The position numbers and the translations under genes were made by a program. A DNA stretch of 64,000 bases, from NCBI GenBank assembly GCA_903928115.1, contig CAIYPP010000054.1:1-64000 (forward strand), written 5' to 3'. Under the pieces are notes generated by a model. The model did no database searches. It worked only from the letters and a program-made list of their open reading frames with translations, and had not been told where the DNA came from. Source of the stretch: an uncultured Planctomycetota bacterium (GTDB lineage Bacteria; Planctomycetota; UBA1135; GCA-002686595). Positions within the stretch are counted from its first letter, which is position 1. Every line of letters starts with the position of its first letter. Below are positions 55,636-63,719 of this stretch, in pieces.

Positions 55636-56757
55636 ATGTGGAAGACAGCGCTCTCGGGGTTCCTCGCAACGTCGATCTTCGCGCTCGGCGCCGCCGGGTT
55701 CCAGAGCAAGAAGCCGACGTCCCAAAAGCTCGTGGTTCCTTTCGCCGGCTCCTACGAGGAGGCGCTGACGCGTGCGGTCGACCGCAACGTCCCGCTCTTG
55801 CTCTTCGCGTTCCACGTCGAGCCCGGCGAGACCCATGAGGACGTCGATGCGTATCGCAAGGAAATCTTCGCGCGCCCCGACATGGCGGCCTTGGCATCGC
55901 AGCTCGTCCTCGCCGTCGGCGCGACGGGCGTGCACGAATCCACGGCGCTCGACGTAGAAGTCGACGGGGCGAAGACGAAGCTCTCCGTCTGCTCGCAGTA
56001 CCGCAGCGAGACCTGCCTGCAGCACCAAAAGCTCTTCGACAGCATCTACAAGGAGCACAACGTCGAAGGCGAGCTGAAGAGCCCGGCCACGATTCTGATC
56101 GGCCCGGATCGCAAGGTCGTTCAGACGTGGCTCACGGGCAGCGCGGCGAGCTGGGACGACGTGCTCACGGCAGTGAAGCAGGCGCAGGCGAAGGCCGGCG
56201 AGGGGCTCACGGACGTGCAGCTCACCGAGGTGCGTGCGCTGCTCGCGCGCGCCGCGGGCGAGCTCGACAAGGGCGCGTACGGCGCGGCGTGGTCGAGCTA
56301 CAGCCGCGTCCTCGGCATCACGACGAAGACGACGTACGCGCAGAGGGCCCGCGAGGGCGAGGCGAGGGCGCGCGAGTCCATCGAAGAGGCACGCAAGTCG
56401 GCGCGTGCGACCTTTGCGGAGGGCAAGCACGTCGACGCGTACCGCGCGCTCGACGAGCTGCGCGCCGCGCTCGTGGGGACTCCGCTCGAGAAGGAGCTCC
56501 TGCGCGAGCTCGCCGCGATGGAAAAGGACAAGGCCGCGAAGGACGCGATCGCGGCTTGGAAGCGCTCGCAAGAAGCCGAGAAGCTGTGGAACGAAGCGCT
56601 CGAACTCGACGCTCGCGAACCGAAGAAGGCCGAGGCCAAGCTGCGCACCCTGCTGCGCAAGTTCGCGGACACTCCCGCAGGCCAGCGCGCGGCCGTCCGC
56701 TATCCCGAGCTCGCGGCCGACGAGGCGCGCAAGAAGCAAGACGCCGGCGGCGGCTGA
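55636..56757 (+). CDS. Secreted thioredoxin-like protein with helical tail
   Basis: This 373-residue protein starts at ATG 55636 (GTG two codons earlier is possible) with a signal-like segment (ALSGFLATSIFALGAAGFQ). Residues 25-180 resemble a thioredoxin fold (YEEALTRAVDRNVPLLLFAFH ending in SPATILIGPDRKVVQTW, with the cis-Pro position). The usual CxxC is missing: FHVEPGE stands at the active-site position, and two Cys occur elsewhere (VCSQYRSETC). The C-terminal half is a helical repeat rich in Lys/Glu/Ala (EEARKSARATFAEGKHVDAY). Redox catalysis is doubtful. It is divergent from the HEQAH lipoprotein and convergent with ribD. Confidence 0.65.
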   Translation: MWKTALSGFLATSIFALGAAGFQSKKPTSQKLVVPFAGSYEEALTRAVDRNVPLLLFAFHVEPGETHEDVDAYRKEIFARPDMAALASQLVLAVGATGVHESTALDVEVDGAKTKLSVCSQYRSETCLQHQKLFDSIYKEHNVEGELKSPATILIGPDRKVVQTWLTGSAASWDDVLTAVKQAQAKAGEGLTDVQLTEVRALLARAAGELDKGAYGAAWSSYSRVLGITTKTTYAQRAREGEARARESIEEARKSARATFAEGKHVDAYRALDELRAALVGTPLEKELLRELAAMEKDKAAKDAIAAWKRSQEAEKLWNEALELDAREPKKAEAKLRTLLRKFADTPAGQRAAVRYPELAADEARKKQDAGGG

Positions 56758-56764
56758 GCCGCGC

Positions 56765-57925
56765 TCACTCGCTCGGCAGCACGAAGCTCTCGAGCACAGC
56801 GTCGGCAGCGACCTCGCGGTCGAGGCGTTCCGCAAGCCGCATGCGCGTGAACCACGGCGCCATCGTCGGGCCTTCGCCGCCCATGACATCGCCCGTGTAG
56901 ACGCGCACCTGATCGACGAAGCCGGACTCGAGGTGGCGCGTGAGCAGCTGCGGCCCCGCCTCGAGGAGCACGCGTCGCACTCCCTTGTGCCAGAGCCACT
57001 CCTGCACGTCGCGCAGCGCGACGTGGTCCTCTTCGCTGGAGTGCAGCCCCGTCACCTTGGCGCCCGCCGCCTCGAGCGCGCGGTGGCGCGCGGCGTTCGC
57101 GCCCGCTTGGCAGAGGATGTGCACCTCGCCCGCGCCCTCGCCCGGCCCCGGCGGCGCGAAGAGCTTGCAGTCCGTCGGCGTGCGCAGATAGCTGTCGAGG
57201 ATCACGCGCAAGGGCGGCTTCGACGGATCTCCCGGCGGCCGCACGGTGAAGCGCGGATCGTCGTGCAGCACGGTGGTGACGCCGCTCACGATCGCGTCGA
57301 CGCGACCGCGCAACATCTGTACCTCGCGCAGCGAGTCCGGTCCGCTGATCCAGCGCCCACCTCCGACCTGAGGCGGAGGCGAGAGCTGCCCGGAGCGCGT
57401 CTGCGCCCACTTGGCGATCGTCCACGGCCGAGGACGGCGCTGACGGTCGATATCGACCCAGCGCAGGAAGTGCGGCGCCGTGCGCTCGAGCTCGCTCGCG
57501 CGCGGCACGAACTCGACCTCGATGCCCGCCTCCTGCAAGAGGCGCAGGCCCGCGCCGCGGTGGCGCGGATCGGGGTCGAGCGCGCCGACGATGACGCGCC
57601 GGATGCCGCTCCGCAGGATCGCCTCGGTGCAGGGCGGCGTCTTGCCGGTGGTCGAGCAGGGCTCCAACGTGACCACGAGCGCCTCCCAGTTTTCGGGACC
57701 GACGCCGCTCGCGCGCGCCGCGCGCAGCGCCTCGACCTCGGCGTGGGGCCCGCCCCAGTACTCGTGGAAGCCGCGGGCGAGCACCTGACCGCCCGCGATC
57801 ACCGCCGCGCCGACGCAGGGGTTGGGCGCGACGTCGAAGCGTCGACGCCGGGCCTCCGTCGCGAGGTCGACGAGGATCTCGCGCAGGCTCTGCTCGCTCA
57901 GGCTGGTGGTGGCCATCTCGCTCAT
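56765..57925 (-). CDS. ribD: Bifunctional riboflavin biosynthesis deaminase/reductase RibD
   Basis: This 386-residue enzyme performs the second and third steps of riboflavin synthesis. The N-terminal deaminase has PNPCVGAAVI, the zinc/catalytic HAE (GGPHAEVEAL) and PCSTTGKTPPC, with DPDPRHRGAGLRLL. The usual His after PCS is Thr. The C-terminal NADPH-dependent reductase includes AKWAQTRSGQL, VSGVTTVLHDDPRFTVR and VLLEAGPQLL. The ATG at 57925 has AAGGAG about 11 bases upstream. It stands alone without other rib genes. No FMN riboswitch is recognisable in the 273-base gap to mdh. Confidence 0.94.
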   Translation of the reverse strand: MSEMATTSLSEQSLREILVDLATEARRRRFDVAPNPCVGAAVIAGGQVLARGFHEYWGGPHAEVEALRAARASGVGPENWEALVVTLEPCSTTGKTPPCTEAILRSGIRRVIVGALDPDPRHRGAGLRLLQEAGIEVEFVPRASELERTAPHFLRWVDIDRQRRPRPWTIAKWAQTRSGQLSPPPQVGGGRWISGPDSLREVQMLRGRVDAIVSGVTTVLHDDPRFTVRPPGDPSKPPLRVILDSYLRTPTDCKLFAPPGPGEGAGEVHILCQAGANAARHRALEAAGAKVTGLHSSEEDHVALRDVQEWLWHKGVRRVLLEAGPQLLTRHLESGFVDQVRVYTGDVMGGEGPTMAPWFTRMRLAERLDREVAADAVLESFVLPSE

Positions 57926-58198
57926 CGGGACCGGCGCTCCTTCACGGGCCCTCTTCTGGCCCCCGAAGCCCGACGATCCAAGCGCCTCATCGGCCAAAGG
58001 ACCGCCGTGGCTCCAAGGTAGCGTCCGGCGCGGACGGTTCGAGCGCCCAGCGACGGGATCCCCCCGCGGAGGCCTGCGCACAAGGGCCCACAGCGGCCCG
58101 ATCCACGAGCTTTTGTGGCCCTAGCGCGTGCAAGAACGCCCATCCGGTCGGCAAACTACGCGTTCGGCTCACCCCCTCCCCTTCCCCACACGACCCCC

Positions 58199-59194
58199 AT
58201 GACTCCCGCCCCGATTCGCGTCGCCGTCACGGGCGCTGCCGGCCAGATCGGCTACGCGCTCCTCCCCCGCATCGCTTCCGGCCAGATGTTCGGGCCCGAC
58301 CAGCCCGTCATCCTGCACATGATCGAGATCCCCAACGAGAAGGCCATGGCCGCTCTCAAGGGCGTCGCGATGGAGCTCGAGGACTGCGCCTTCCCGCTCC
58401 TGCAAGGCATGGTGCTGACGAGCGACCCCAAGGAGGGCTTCAAGGACGTGAACTGGGCCTGCTTGGTCGGCGCGAAGCCGCGCGGCCCGGGCATGGAGCG
58501 CAACGACCTGCTCAAGGACAACGGGGCGATCTTCGTCGGTCAGGGCCGCGCGATCGCCGAGAACGCCGCGTCGAACGTGCGCGTCGCCGTGGTCGGCAAC
58601 CCGTGCAACACCAACGCGTGGATCGCGATGCACGCTGCCAAGGGCGTGCCGAAGGAGCGCTTCACCGCGATGACGCGCCTCGACCAAAATCGCGCGCAGG
58701 CGCAGCTCGCGCTGAAGGCCGGCGTGCCGATCACGTCCGTGCGCGGCGCGCTCATCTGGGGCAACCACAGCGCCACGCAGGTGCCGGACTTCTACAACGC
58801 GAAGATCAACGGCCAGTCCGCCGCGAAGGTGATCACCGACGAAGCGTGGCTGAAGGGCGACTTCATCAAGACCGTCCAGCAGCGCGGCGCGGCGATCATC
58901 GCGGCGCGCGGCGTGTCGAGCGCGGCCTCCGCGGCCAACGCGCTCGTCGACCACGTGCGCGACCTGCACCACGCCACGCCGGCTGGCGAGTACCGCTCGG
59001 TGTGCGTCTGCTCCGACGGCTCCTACGGCGTCCCCGAAGGCCTGATCTTCGGCTACCCGGTCCGCTCGGACGGCAAGGGCGGCTGGAGCATCGTGCAGGG
59101 CCTCGAGATGAACGACTTCCTCAAGGAGAAGCTCGCGGCCACGATCAAGGAGCTCGAAGGCGAGCGCGAGATCGTCAAGGGCCTGCTCGGCTGA
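58199..59194 (+). CDS. mdh: Malate dehydrogenase
   Basis: This 331-residue NAD-dependent enzyme interconverts malate and oxaloacetate in the TCA cycle. It begins [20 protein letters not shown], with the GxxGxxG nucleotide loop, and has catalytic RLDQNRAQ and [12 protein letters not shown] with the active-site His. The FGYPVRSD region and total length place it in the cytosolic-type MDH group 2 found in many bacteria. ATG 58199 starts the conserved region. A strong hairpin terminator follows the stop. Confidence 0.96.
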   Translation: MTPAPIRVAVTGAAGQIGYALLPRIASGQMFGPDQPVILHMIEIPNEKAMAALKGVAMELEDCAFPLLQGMVLTSDPKEGFKDVNWACLVGAKPRGPGMERNDLLKDNGAIFVGQGRAIAENAASNVRVAVVGNPCNTNAWIAMHAAKGVPKERFTAMTRLDQNRAQAQLALKAGVPITSVRGALIWGNHSATQVPDFYNAKINGQSAAKVITDEAWLKGDFIKTVQQRGAAIIAARGVSSAASAANALVDHVRDLHHATPAGEYRSVCVCSDGSYGVPEGLIFGYPVRSDGKGGWSIVQGLEMNDFLKEKLAATIKELEGEREIVKGLLG

Positions 59195-59214
59195 GCACGC
59201 GCCAGCGCAGCACC

Positions 59215-59253
59215 GCGCGCCCGCCGCAGGAACCACTCCTGCGGCGGGCGCGC
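59215..59253. terminator. Strong bidirectional hairpin terminator between mdh and the SGNH gene
   Basis: Two perfect 16-base arms (GCGCGCCCGCCGCAGG at 59215-59230 and its complement at 59238-59253) enclose AACCACT. TTCGCTT follows on the plus strand. It lies between convergent genes and could end both transcripts. Confidence 0.75.
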
Positions 59254-59281
59254 TTCGCTTGGGAGGCCACGGGGCGCGCTC

Positions 59282-60448
59282 CTACTTCACGAGCGCGAGC
59301 TCGGCGATGCGTGTGGCAAGCGTGCGCGCGAGGAGCAGGCAGCCTTCGTCGGTGAGGTGCACCTCGCCGTTTTTCTTGTCGGGCCGCACGAAGATGCGGT
59401 CGGCGCCGCTCTCGGCCCGCTGGAGGTCGGCGGTGCTCTCGAGCACCGTGCGCGCGTCGCACAAGGGGACGCCGCGCTCCGCCGCGACCTCCTTCAGGAT
59501 GCCCGTCATGCGCTCGAAGCCGTCCTTCTGCAGCTGCGCGGAGCCGAAGCGATCGAAGTCGCCCATGCGCGTGCCCTGCGTGACGAGCATCACCTCCGAG
59601 CCGTGCGCCTTGGCGATCGCGACGATGTTGATCAGGTTGCGACGGAAGTTGGCGAAGCCCAAGTCGGGATCGGTCGGGTGCGCGTAGTCGTCCGGTGCGT
59701 GCTTGCCGAAGTCCACGATCACGTACGCCCCGAGATTCTGGCGCTCTTCCCACCAGCTCGTGTAGTAACGCCGCCACGCCTTGTAGGTGATGCTCTGCTC
59801 CAGCGCGGCTTCGAACGGCAGCTTGCGGTCGACCGGCCACACCGCGCGCCAGTGCGTGTTGTCGCGCACGACGCCCGGGTAGAGCGCGCAGCGCAGGTCG
59901 TTGATCGTGTGGTAGACGAGCACGAGATCGGGCTCGAGGTCCACGCCGCGCAGCGCGAGGTTGATCTGGCTCTCGAAGGTCGAGTAGCCCTGACAACCGA
60001 GGTTCACGACCTCGATCGGCCGCGACGAGCGCGCGGCGAGCTCTTCTCCGAGCTTCACGGGCCAGTTGGTCCACGTCGAGCTCGGCCCGATGCCGTAGGT
60101 GCTCGAGCCGCCGAGGCACACGATGCGGTAGGTGCCCGCAGGCTTCTTCCACGCGACTTCCGCGCTGTTGAAGCCGAGGCTCGAGTGCTCGACCACCACC
60201 GGATCCTTCTCGCTCGCGGGCTTCTTGAAGCCCTTGCGATTCGAGTAGGCCAAGTACGGGTGCGGCTCGATGCGCGAGTCCTTGAAGGCCGCCGCGAGCG
60301 GGTCGAGCTCCGAGGGAGTCAGCTTGTCGATCTCGAAGAAGCGGGGCAGCGTCTCGAGGAGCACGAGCAGCCCCGCGAGCGTGCCGAGCACGACCCACGC
60401 GAGGCGCCGCAGCTTCGAACGGGAGGGTGTCGGTGCGCTCGTGCTCAT
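59282..60448 (-). CDS. Membrane-anchored SGNH/GDSL hydrolase
   Basis: This 388-residue protein has one N-terminal membrane anchor (AWVVLGTLAGLLVLLETLP) and then an SGNH esterase domain. The nucleophile Ser is in VCLGGSSTYGIG, the Asn block in YHTINDLRCAL, and a catalytic His candidate in GEVHLTDEGCLLLA. Such proteins deacetylate or esterify cell-surface carbohydrates or lipids; the substrate here is unknown. The start ATG 60448 was chosen for the basic residues before the anchor. It is convergent with mdh and divergent from the propeller lipoprotein, with 70 bases between starts. Confidence 0.85.
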   Translation of the reverse strand: MSTSAPTPSRSKLRRLAWVVLGTLAGLLVLLETLPRFFEIDKLTPSELDPLAAAFKDSRIEPHPYLAYSNRKGFKKPASEKDPVVVEHSSLGFNSAEVAWKKPAGTYRIVCLGGSSTYGIGPSSTWTNWPVKLGEELAARSSRPIEVVNLGCQGYSTFESQINLALRGVDLEPDLVLVYHTINDLRCALYPGVVRDNTHWRAVWPVDRKLPFEAALEQSITYKAWRRYYTSWWEERQNLGAYVIVDFGKHAPDDYAHPTDPDLGFANFRRNLINIVAIAKAHGSEVMLVTQGTRMGDFDRFGSAQLQKDGFERMTGILKEVAAERGVPLCDARTVLESTADLQRAESGADRIFVRPDKKNGEVHLTDEGCLLLARTLATRIAELALVK

Positions 60449-60518
60449 GGGTTGGACCCCGTCGGGGCAGCGTGCGATCCTACGCGCGCCCCGCTGGCCC
60501 CTCAACGCACCTGCCGCC

Positions 60519-61559
60519 ATGCACCTCTTCCGCCGCACGCTCCTCTTTGCCGCGCTTGGAATCGCAGCCGCCTGCGCGAGCACCCCGCCGCCGCCCCCGC
60601 AGCCGCTCGGAACGCTCGTCGTGCTCAGCAAGCGCGAGGCGTCGGCGATGTGGTACGACCTCGATGCGCGCCTCGAGCGCCAGCGGGCGGCGACGGGTGT
60701 GGGACCGCACGAAGCCGCCGCGCGGGACGAGCTCGTCGTCGTGTGCGACTACGGAGCGCAAGCTCCCGGATCGACGCTGACGGTGCTCGACGCTTCCACG
60801 GGTCGCCTCGTGCGCACGCTCGCGCTCGGCCACGAGCGTCCGCACGGCATCGAGTGGCTCGATGACCGTTCCGTGCTCGTGACGAGCGAAGCGAGCGACG
60901 CCGTGCTGGAAGTCGACGTGCTCGCCGGCGCGGTGACGCGCGTGCTGCCCACCGGCGCCGAGCTCTCGCACATGCTCCGCATCTCGCCCGACCGCTCGCG
61001 CGTGTTCACCACGAACATGCAGTCGAACACGCTCTCCGCGATCGACCTCTCGAGCGGCTCGCTGATCGCGCAGGTTCCGACCGGCAAGGGTCCCGAGGCC
61101 CTCGACATCTCTCCCGACGGACGCGAGGTCTGGGTCGGCAACCGCAACGACGACACGCTCTCGGTGTTCGACGCTCGCTCGCTCGAGCTCCTCGCGACGC
61201 TCCCGTGTCCGCGCTTCCCGATCCGCCTCGCGTTCACGCGCGACGGCCGCCACGTGCTCGTGAGCTGCGCGCAGTCCGGCGACCTCGCCGTGTTCGACGC
61301 CCGCAAGCGCACGCAAGCGCGCCGCATCGCCCTCGACCTCACCCCCACCGAGAGCGCCGCCCAAAACCTCCTCGGCCGCGACTTCGCCGCGAGCCCGACG
61401 CCCATCGGCATCCTGATCCACCCCACCGCCCCGCGCGCCTACATCGCCGCCACCAACGCCGACCTCGTGAGCGAGCTCTCGCTCGACACCTGGACCTTCC
61501 TCGCCCGCATCCCCACCGCCCCCGAACCCGACGGCCTCGCCTGGCTCCCCGCGCGCTAG
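60519..61559 (+). CDS. YncE-like beta-propeller lipoprotein
   Basis: This 346-residue protein has a lipobox (GIAAAC, about Cys18) and seven-bladed YVTN-type propeller repeats: VLDASTGRLVRTLALG, LRISPDRSRVFTTN, SAIDLSSGSLIAQVPTGKGPE, ALDISPDGREVWVGNRNDD, SVFDARSLELLATL and AYIAATNADLVSEL. It is probably a periplasmic or surface binding protein; no enzyme motif is visible. The ATG at 60519 begins the signal peptide. Its TAG stop shares the palindrome CTAG with the stop of miaB on the opposite strand. Confidence 0.82.
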   Translation: MHLFRRTLLFAALGIAAACASTPPPPPQPLGTLVVLSKREASAMWYDLDARLERQRAATGVGPHEAAARDELVVVCDYGAQAPGSTLTVLDASTGRLVRTLALGHERPHGIEWLDDRSVLVTSEASDAVLEVDVLAGAVTRVLPTGAELSHMLRISPDRSRVFTTNMQSNTLSAIDLSSGSLIAQVPTGKGPEALDISPDGREVWVGNRNDDTLSVFDARSLELLATLPCPRFPIRLAFTRDGRHVLVSCAQSGDLAVFDARKRTQARRIALDLTPTESAAQNLLGRDFAASPTPIGILIHPTAPRAYIAATNADLVSELSLDTWTFLARIPTAPEPDGLAWLPAR

Positions 61560-63016
61560 TGCGCGGGAGCGGGCTCGGGCGGCGGTGCGGGGAGTTCGCT
61601 GGCGAGGGTGCCGGCGAGGCTGTAGGCGGTGCAGTCTTCGATCTTCACCGACTGAGTGGTCCCGACGAGCGTCGTGGCGCCCTTGAGCGAGACGGAGAGG
61701 CCGGTGTGGGCGCGGGCGCGCAGGAGGCCTTCGTGCTTGTCGTGGGGCTCTTCGACGAAGACGGGGAGCGTGCGGCCGATGTTCTCGCGCAGGCGGGCGA
61801 GCTGCACGGACTCGGCGAGCTCGAGGAGGCGGTTGTTGCGCTCGCGTTTGATGGCGGCGGGCACGTCGTCGGGGAGCGCCTCGGCGGCGGTCGAGGGGCG
61901 CGGGCTGTACTGGAAGACGTAGTTGACGACGAAGCGCTGCTCGGCGAGGAAGCTCTCGGTCGCGGCGAAGTCCGCGTCGGTCTCGCCGGGGAAGCCGACG
62001 ATCCAGTCGGTGCCGAGCTCGATGTCCGGGCAGTGCTCGCGCAGAATGTCCGCGCGGCGGCGGTAGAGGTCGGTCGTGTAGCCGCGCTTCATGCGCCGCA
62101 GGACGTCGTCCGAGCCCGACTGCGCGGGCAACGGCAGGAAGCGGTCGCACTTGTCGCAGTCCCGCAGCGCCTGCCCGAGCGCAGGCGTGACGTACGAGGG
62201 GTGCAGCGTGATCAAGCGCAGGCGCGAGAGGCCGGAGAGCTCCTGCAGGCGATAGAGCAGGTCCGCGAGCGCGGGGCGGCCTTGGCGGCCGCGACCGCGC
62301 GGCTCGCCCTCGGCGGGTGCGGCGAGGTCCTCGCCCCAGCTGTTCACGGTCTGGCCGAGCAACGTGATGACCTGCGCGCCGGAGTCGATCATCCAGCGCG
62401 CCTCGTCGACGATCGCCTCGATCCCGCGCGACAGCACGCGGCCGCGAACCTTGGGCACGATGCAGAACGTGCAGTTGAGGTCGCAGCCGCGCATCACCGT
62501 CAGGTAGGCGTGTCGGCCTCCGACGTAGGGCTCGTCCGCGCGCGCGGCGTCGGGCTCTTCGTCGAAACCAAGGCGCGTGATGCGAGGCGTGCGGGCCGGA
62601 TGCGCCGCGCGCTTCTCGCGCAGCTCGTCGACGAGCGCGGGCAAGTGCTGGAACGAACGCGTGCCGACGACGAGGTCGACCACCGGCGAGCGGCCGTAGA
62701 TCTCGTCACCCAGGCGCTCGGCCATGCAGCCCATGACGCCGACCATCAGCTCGGGGCGCCGCTCCTTCGCCTTGCGCAGCTCCCCCACCCAGCTGAACAC
62801 GCGCTCCTCGGCGTGCTCGCGCACGGAGCAGGTGTTGAAGAGCACCAGATCCGCCTCGTCGATCGCCTCCGTCGTCTGCCAGCCCTGACGTCGGAACTTG
62901 CCCTCGACGGAGAGCGAGTCGTACTTGTTCATCTGGCAGCCGAACGTCACCACGTGCAGCTTGGGAGCCGCGCCCGTGTCGCCGTGGGTCTTGGATTGAA
63001 AGCGCGGCAGGGACAT
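61556..63016 (-). CDS. miaB: tRNA-2-methylthio-N6-dimethylallyladenosine synthase
   Basis: This 486-residue radical SAM enzyme adds the methylthio group at position 37 of UNN-reading tRNAs. The N-terminal cluster domain has TFGCQMNKYDS, NTCSVREHAEE and GCMAERLGD. The radical SAM motif CxxxCxxC is in RGCDLNCTFCIVPKVRGR, and a TRAM domain ends the protein. The ATG at 63016 has GAGG upstream and a candidate promoter beyond it. Sequence further upstream in frame is not conserved. Confidence 0.96.
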   Translation of the reverse strand: MSLPRFQSKTHGDTGAAPKLHVVTFGCQMNKYDSLSVEGKFRRQGWQTTEAIDEADLVLFNTCSVREHAEERVFSWVGELRKAKERRPELMVGVMGCMAERLGDEIYGRSPVVDLVVGTRSFQHLPALVDELREKRAAHPARTPRITRLGFDEEPDAARADEPYVGGRHAYLTVMRGCDLNCTFCIVPKVRGRVLSRGIEAIVDEARWMIDSGAQVITLLGQTVNSWGEDLAAPAEGEPRGRGRQGRPALADLLYRLQELSGLSRLRLITLHPSYVTPALGQALRDCDKCDRFLPLPAQSGSDDVLRRMKRGYTTDLYRRRADILREHCPDIELGTDWIVGFPGETDADFAATESFLAEQRFVVNYVFQYSPRPSTAAEALPDDVPAAIKRERNNRLLELAESVQLARLRENIGRTLPVFVEEPHDKHEGLLRARAHTGLSVSLKGATTLVGTTQSVKIEDCTAYSLAGTLASELPAPPPEPAPAH

Positions 63017-63026
63017 AGTCGTGCGA

Positions 63027-63059
63027 CCTCGGGGGCGCAAGATTGTGCCCGCCCCGAGG
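63027..63059. promoter_or_regulatory. Inverted repeat between divergent miaB and thioesterase genes
   Basis: CCTCGGGG (63027-63034) and CCCCGAGG (63052-63059) are perfect arms around 17 bases. The dyad overlaps the proposed miaB -10 element, so it may be an operator. Confidence 0.4.
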
Positions 63060-63070
63060 CTGCCTGTCAC
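63042..63070 (-). promoter_or_regulatory. Candidate miaB promoter
   Basis: Minus-strand GTGACA (63070-63065) and CACAAT (63047-63042) are exactly 17 bases apart, placing the transcript start about 20 bases before the miaB ATG. Confidence 0.5.
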
Positions 63071-63112
63071 CCCGCGCGAGCCCCGCGCGCCGAGAACGAG
63101 GAGCCCGACGCC

Positions 63113-63574
63113 ATGACCACGAGCCTTCAGGACCGCTACGCGCCCTCCAACCGCTGCTTCGGCTGCGGACCCGCGAACGACAAGGGGCTGCGCATCAAGA
63201 GCGTCGCGCAGGGCGATGTCGTGGTCGCCGATTGGCAGGCCGAGCGGCACCATGAGGCGTTCGAGGGCATGCTGAACGGCGGGATTCTCGGCGCCCTGCT
63301 CGACTGTCACTCGAACTGGACGGCGGCGTGGCACCTGATGACGCGGCGCGGCACGGATGCACCGCCCTGCACGGTGACGGCCGAGTTTCACGTGAAGATG
63401 AAGCGCCCCACGCCTTCGAAGCAGCCGGTTCACCTCGAAGCGAAGGTCGTCGAATCGAGCGACGACCGCGCGACGATCGAAGCCACGCTCTCCTCGGGGG
63501 GCGTCGTCACGGCGACCTGCCGCGGGGTCTTCGTAGCCGTCAAGGAAGGCCACCCGGCCTACCACCGCTGGTGA
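63113..63574 (+). CDS. PaaI/THEM4-like hotdog-fold thioesterase
   Basis: This 153-residue protein opens with NRCFGCGPANDKGLRIK, a common start of THEM4/PaaI-type hotdog proteins. It continues with the central helix segment (HHEAFEGMLNGGILGALLDCHSNW, where GALLD supplies a catalytic Asp) and TVTAEFHVKMKRPTP. It probably hydrolyses an acyl-CoA; the substrate is unknown. ATG 63113 has GAGGAG upstream; longer in-frame sequence is antisense to miaB. It is divergent from miaB. Confidence 0.85.
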   Translation: MTTSLQDRYAPSNRCFGCGPANDKGLRIKSVAQGDVVVADWQAERHHEAFEGMLNGGILGALLDCHSNWTAAWHLMTRRGTDAPPCTVTAEFHVKMKRPTPSKQPVHLEAKVVESSDDRATIEATLSSGGVVTATCRGVFVAVKEGHPAYHRW

Positions 63575-63719
63575 GCGCGCGCGGGGACGCCTGTCCACGC
63601 CAGAGGACGCGGGGGGGGCCCAAGGACGCTCTGAAGACCCGCTGTTCGCTTGGCACGTGGGTTGCCGTTCAGGAGAGCACCGGGGGCGCGGAACACCCTC
63701 GGGAAAAGGATCCCCCGCC

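Noticed and set aside
53697-55838. A 713-codon plus-strand frame
   Set aside because: It is antisense to the HEQAH lipoprotein gene and has an Arg/Ala-rich composition without recognisable features.
57926-58198. Possible FMN riboswitch before ribD
   Set aside because: The conserved RFN element sequences were not found; only a short GTCCGCGCCGGAC hairpin is present.
61205-63112. A long in-frame extension upstream of the hotdog thioesterase
   Set aside because: It is antisense to miaB. The conserved protein starts at ATG 63113 with its own ribosome-binding site.
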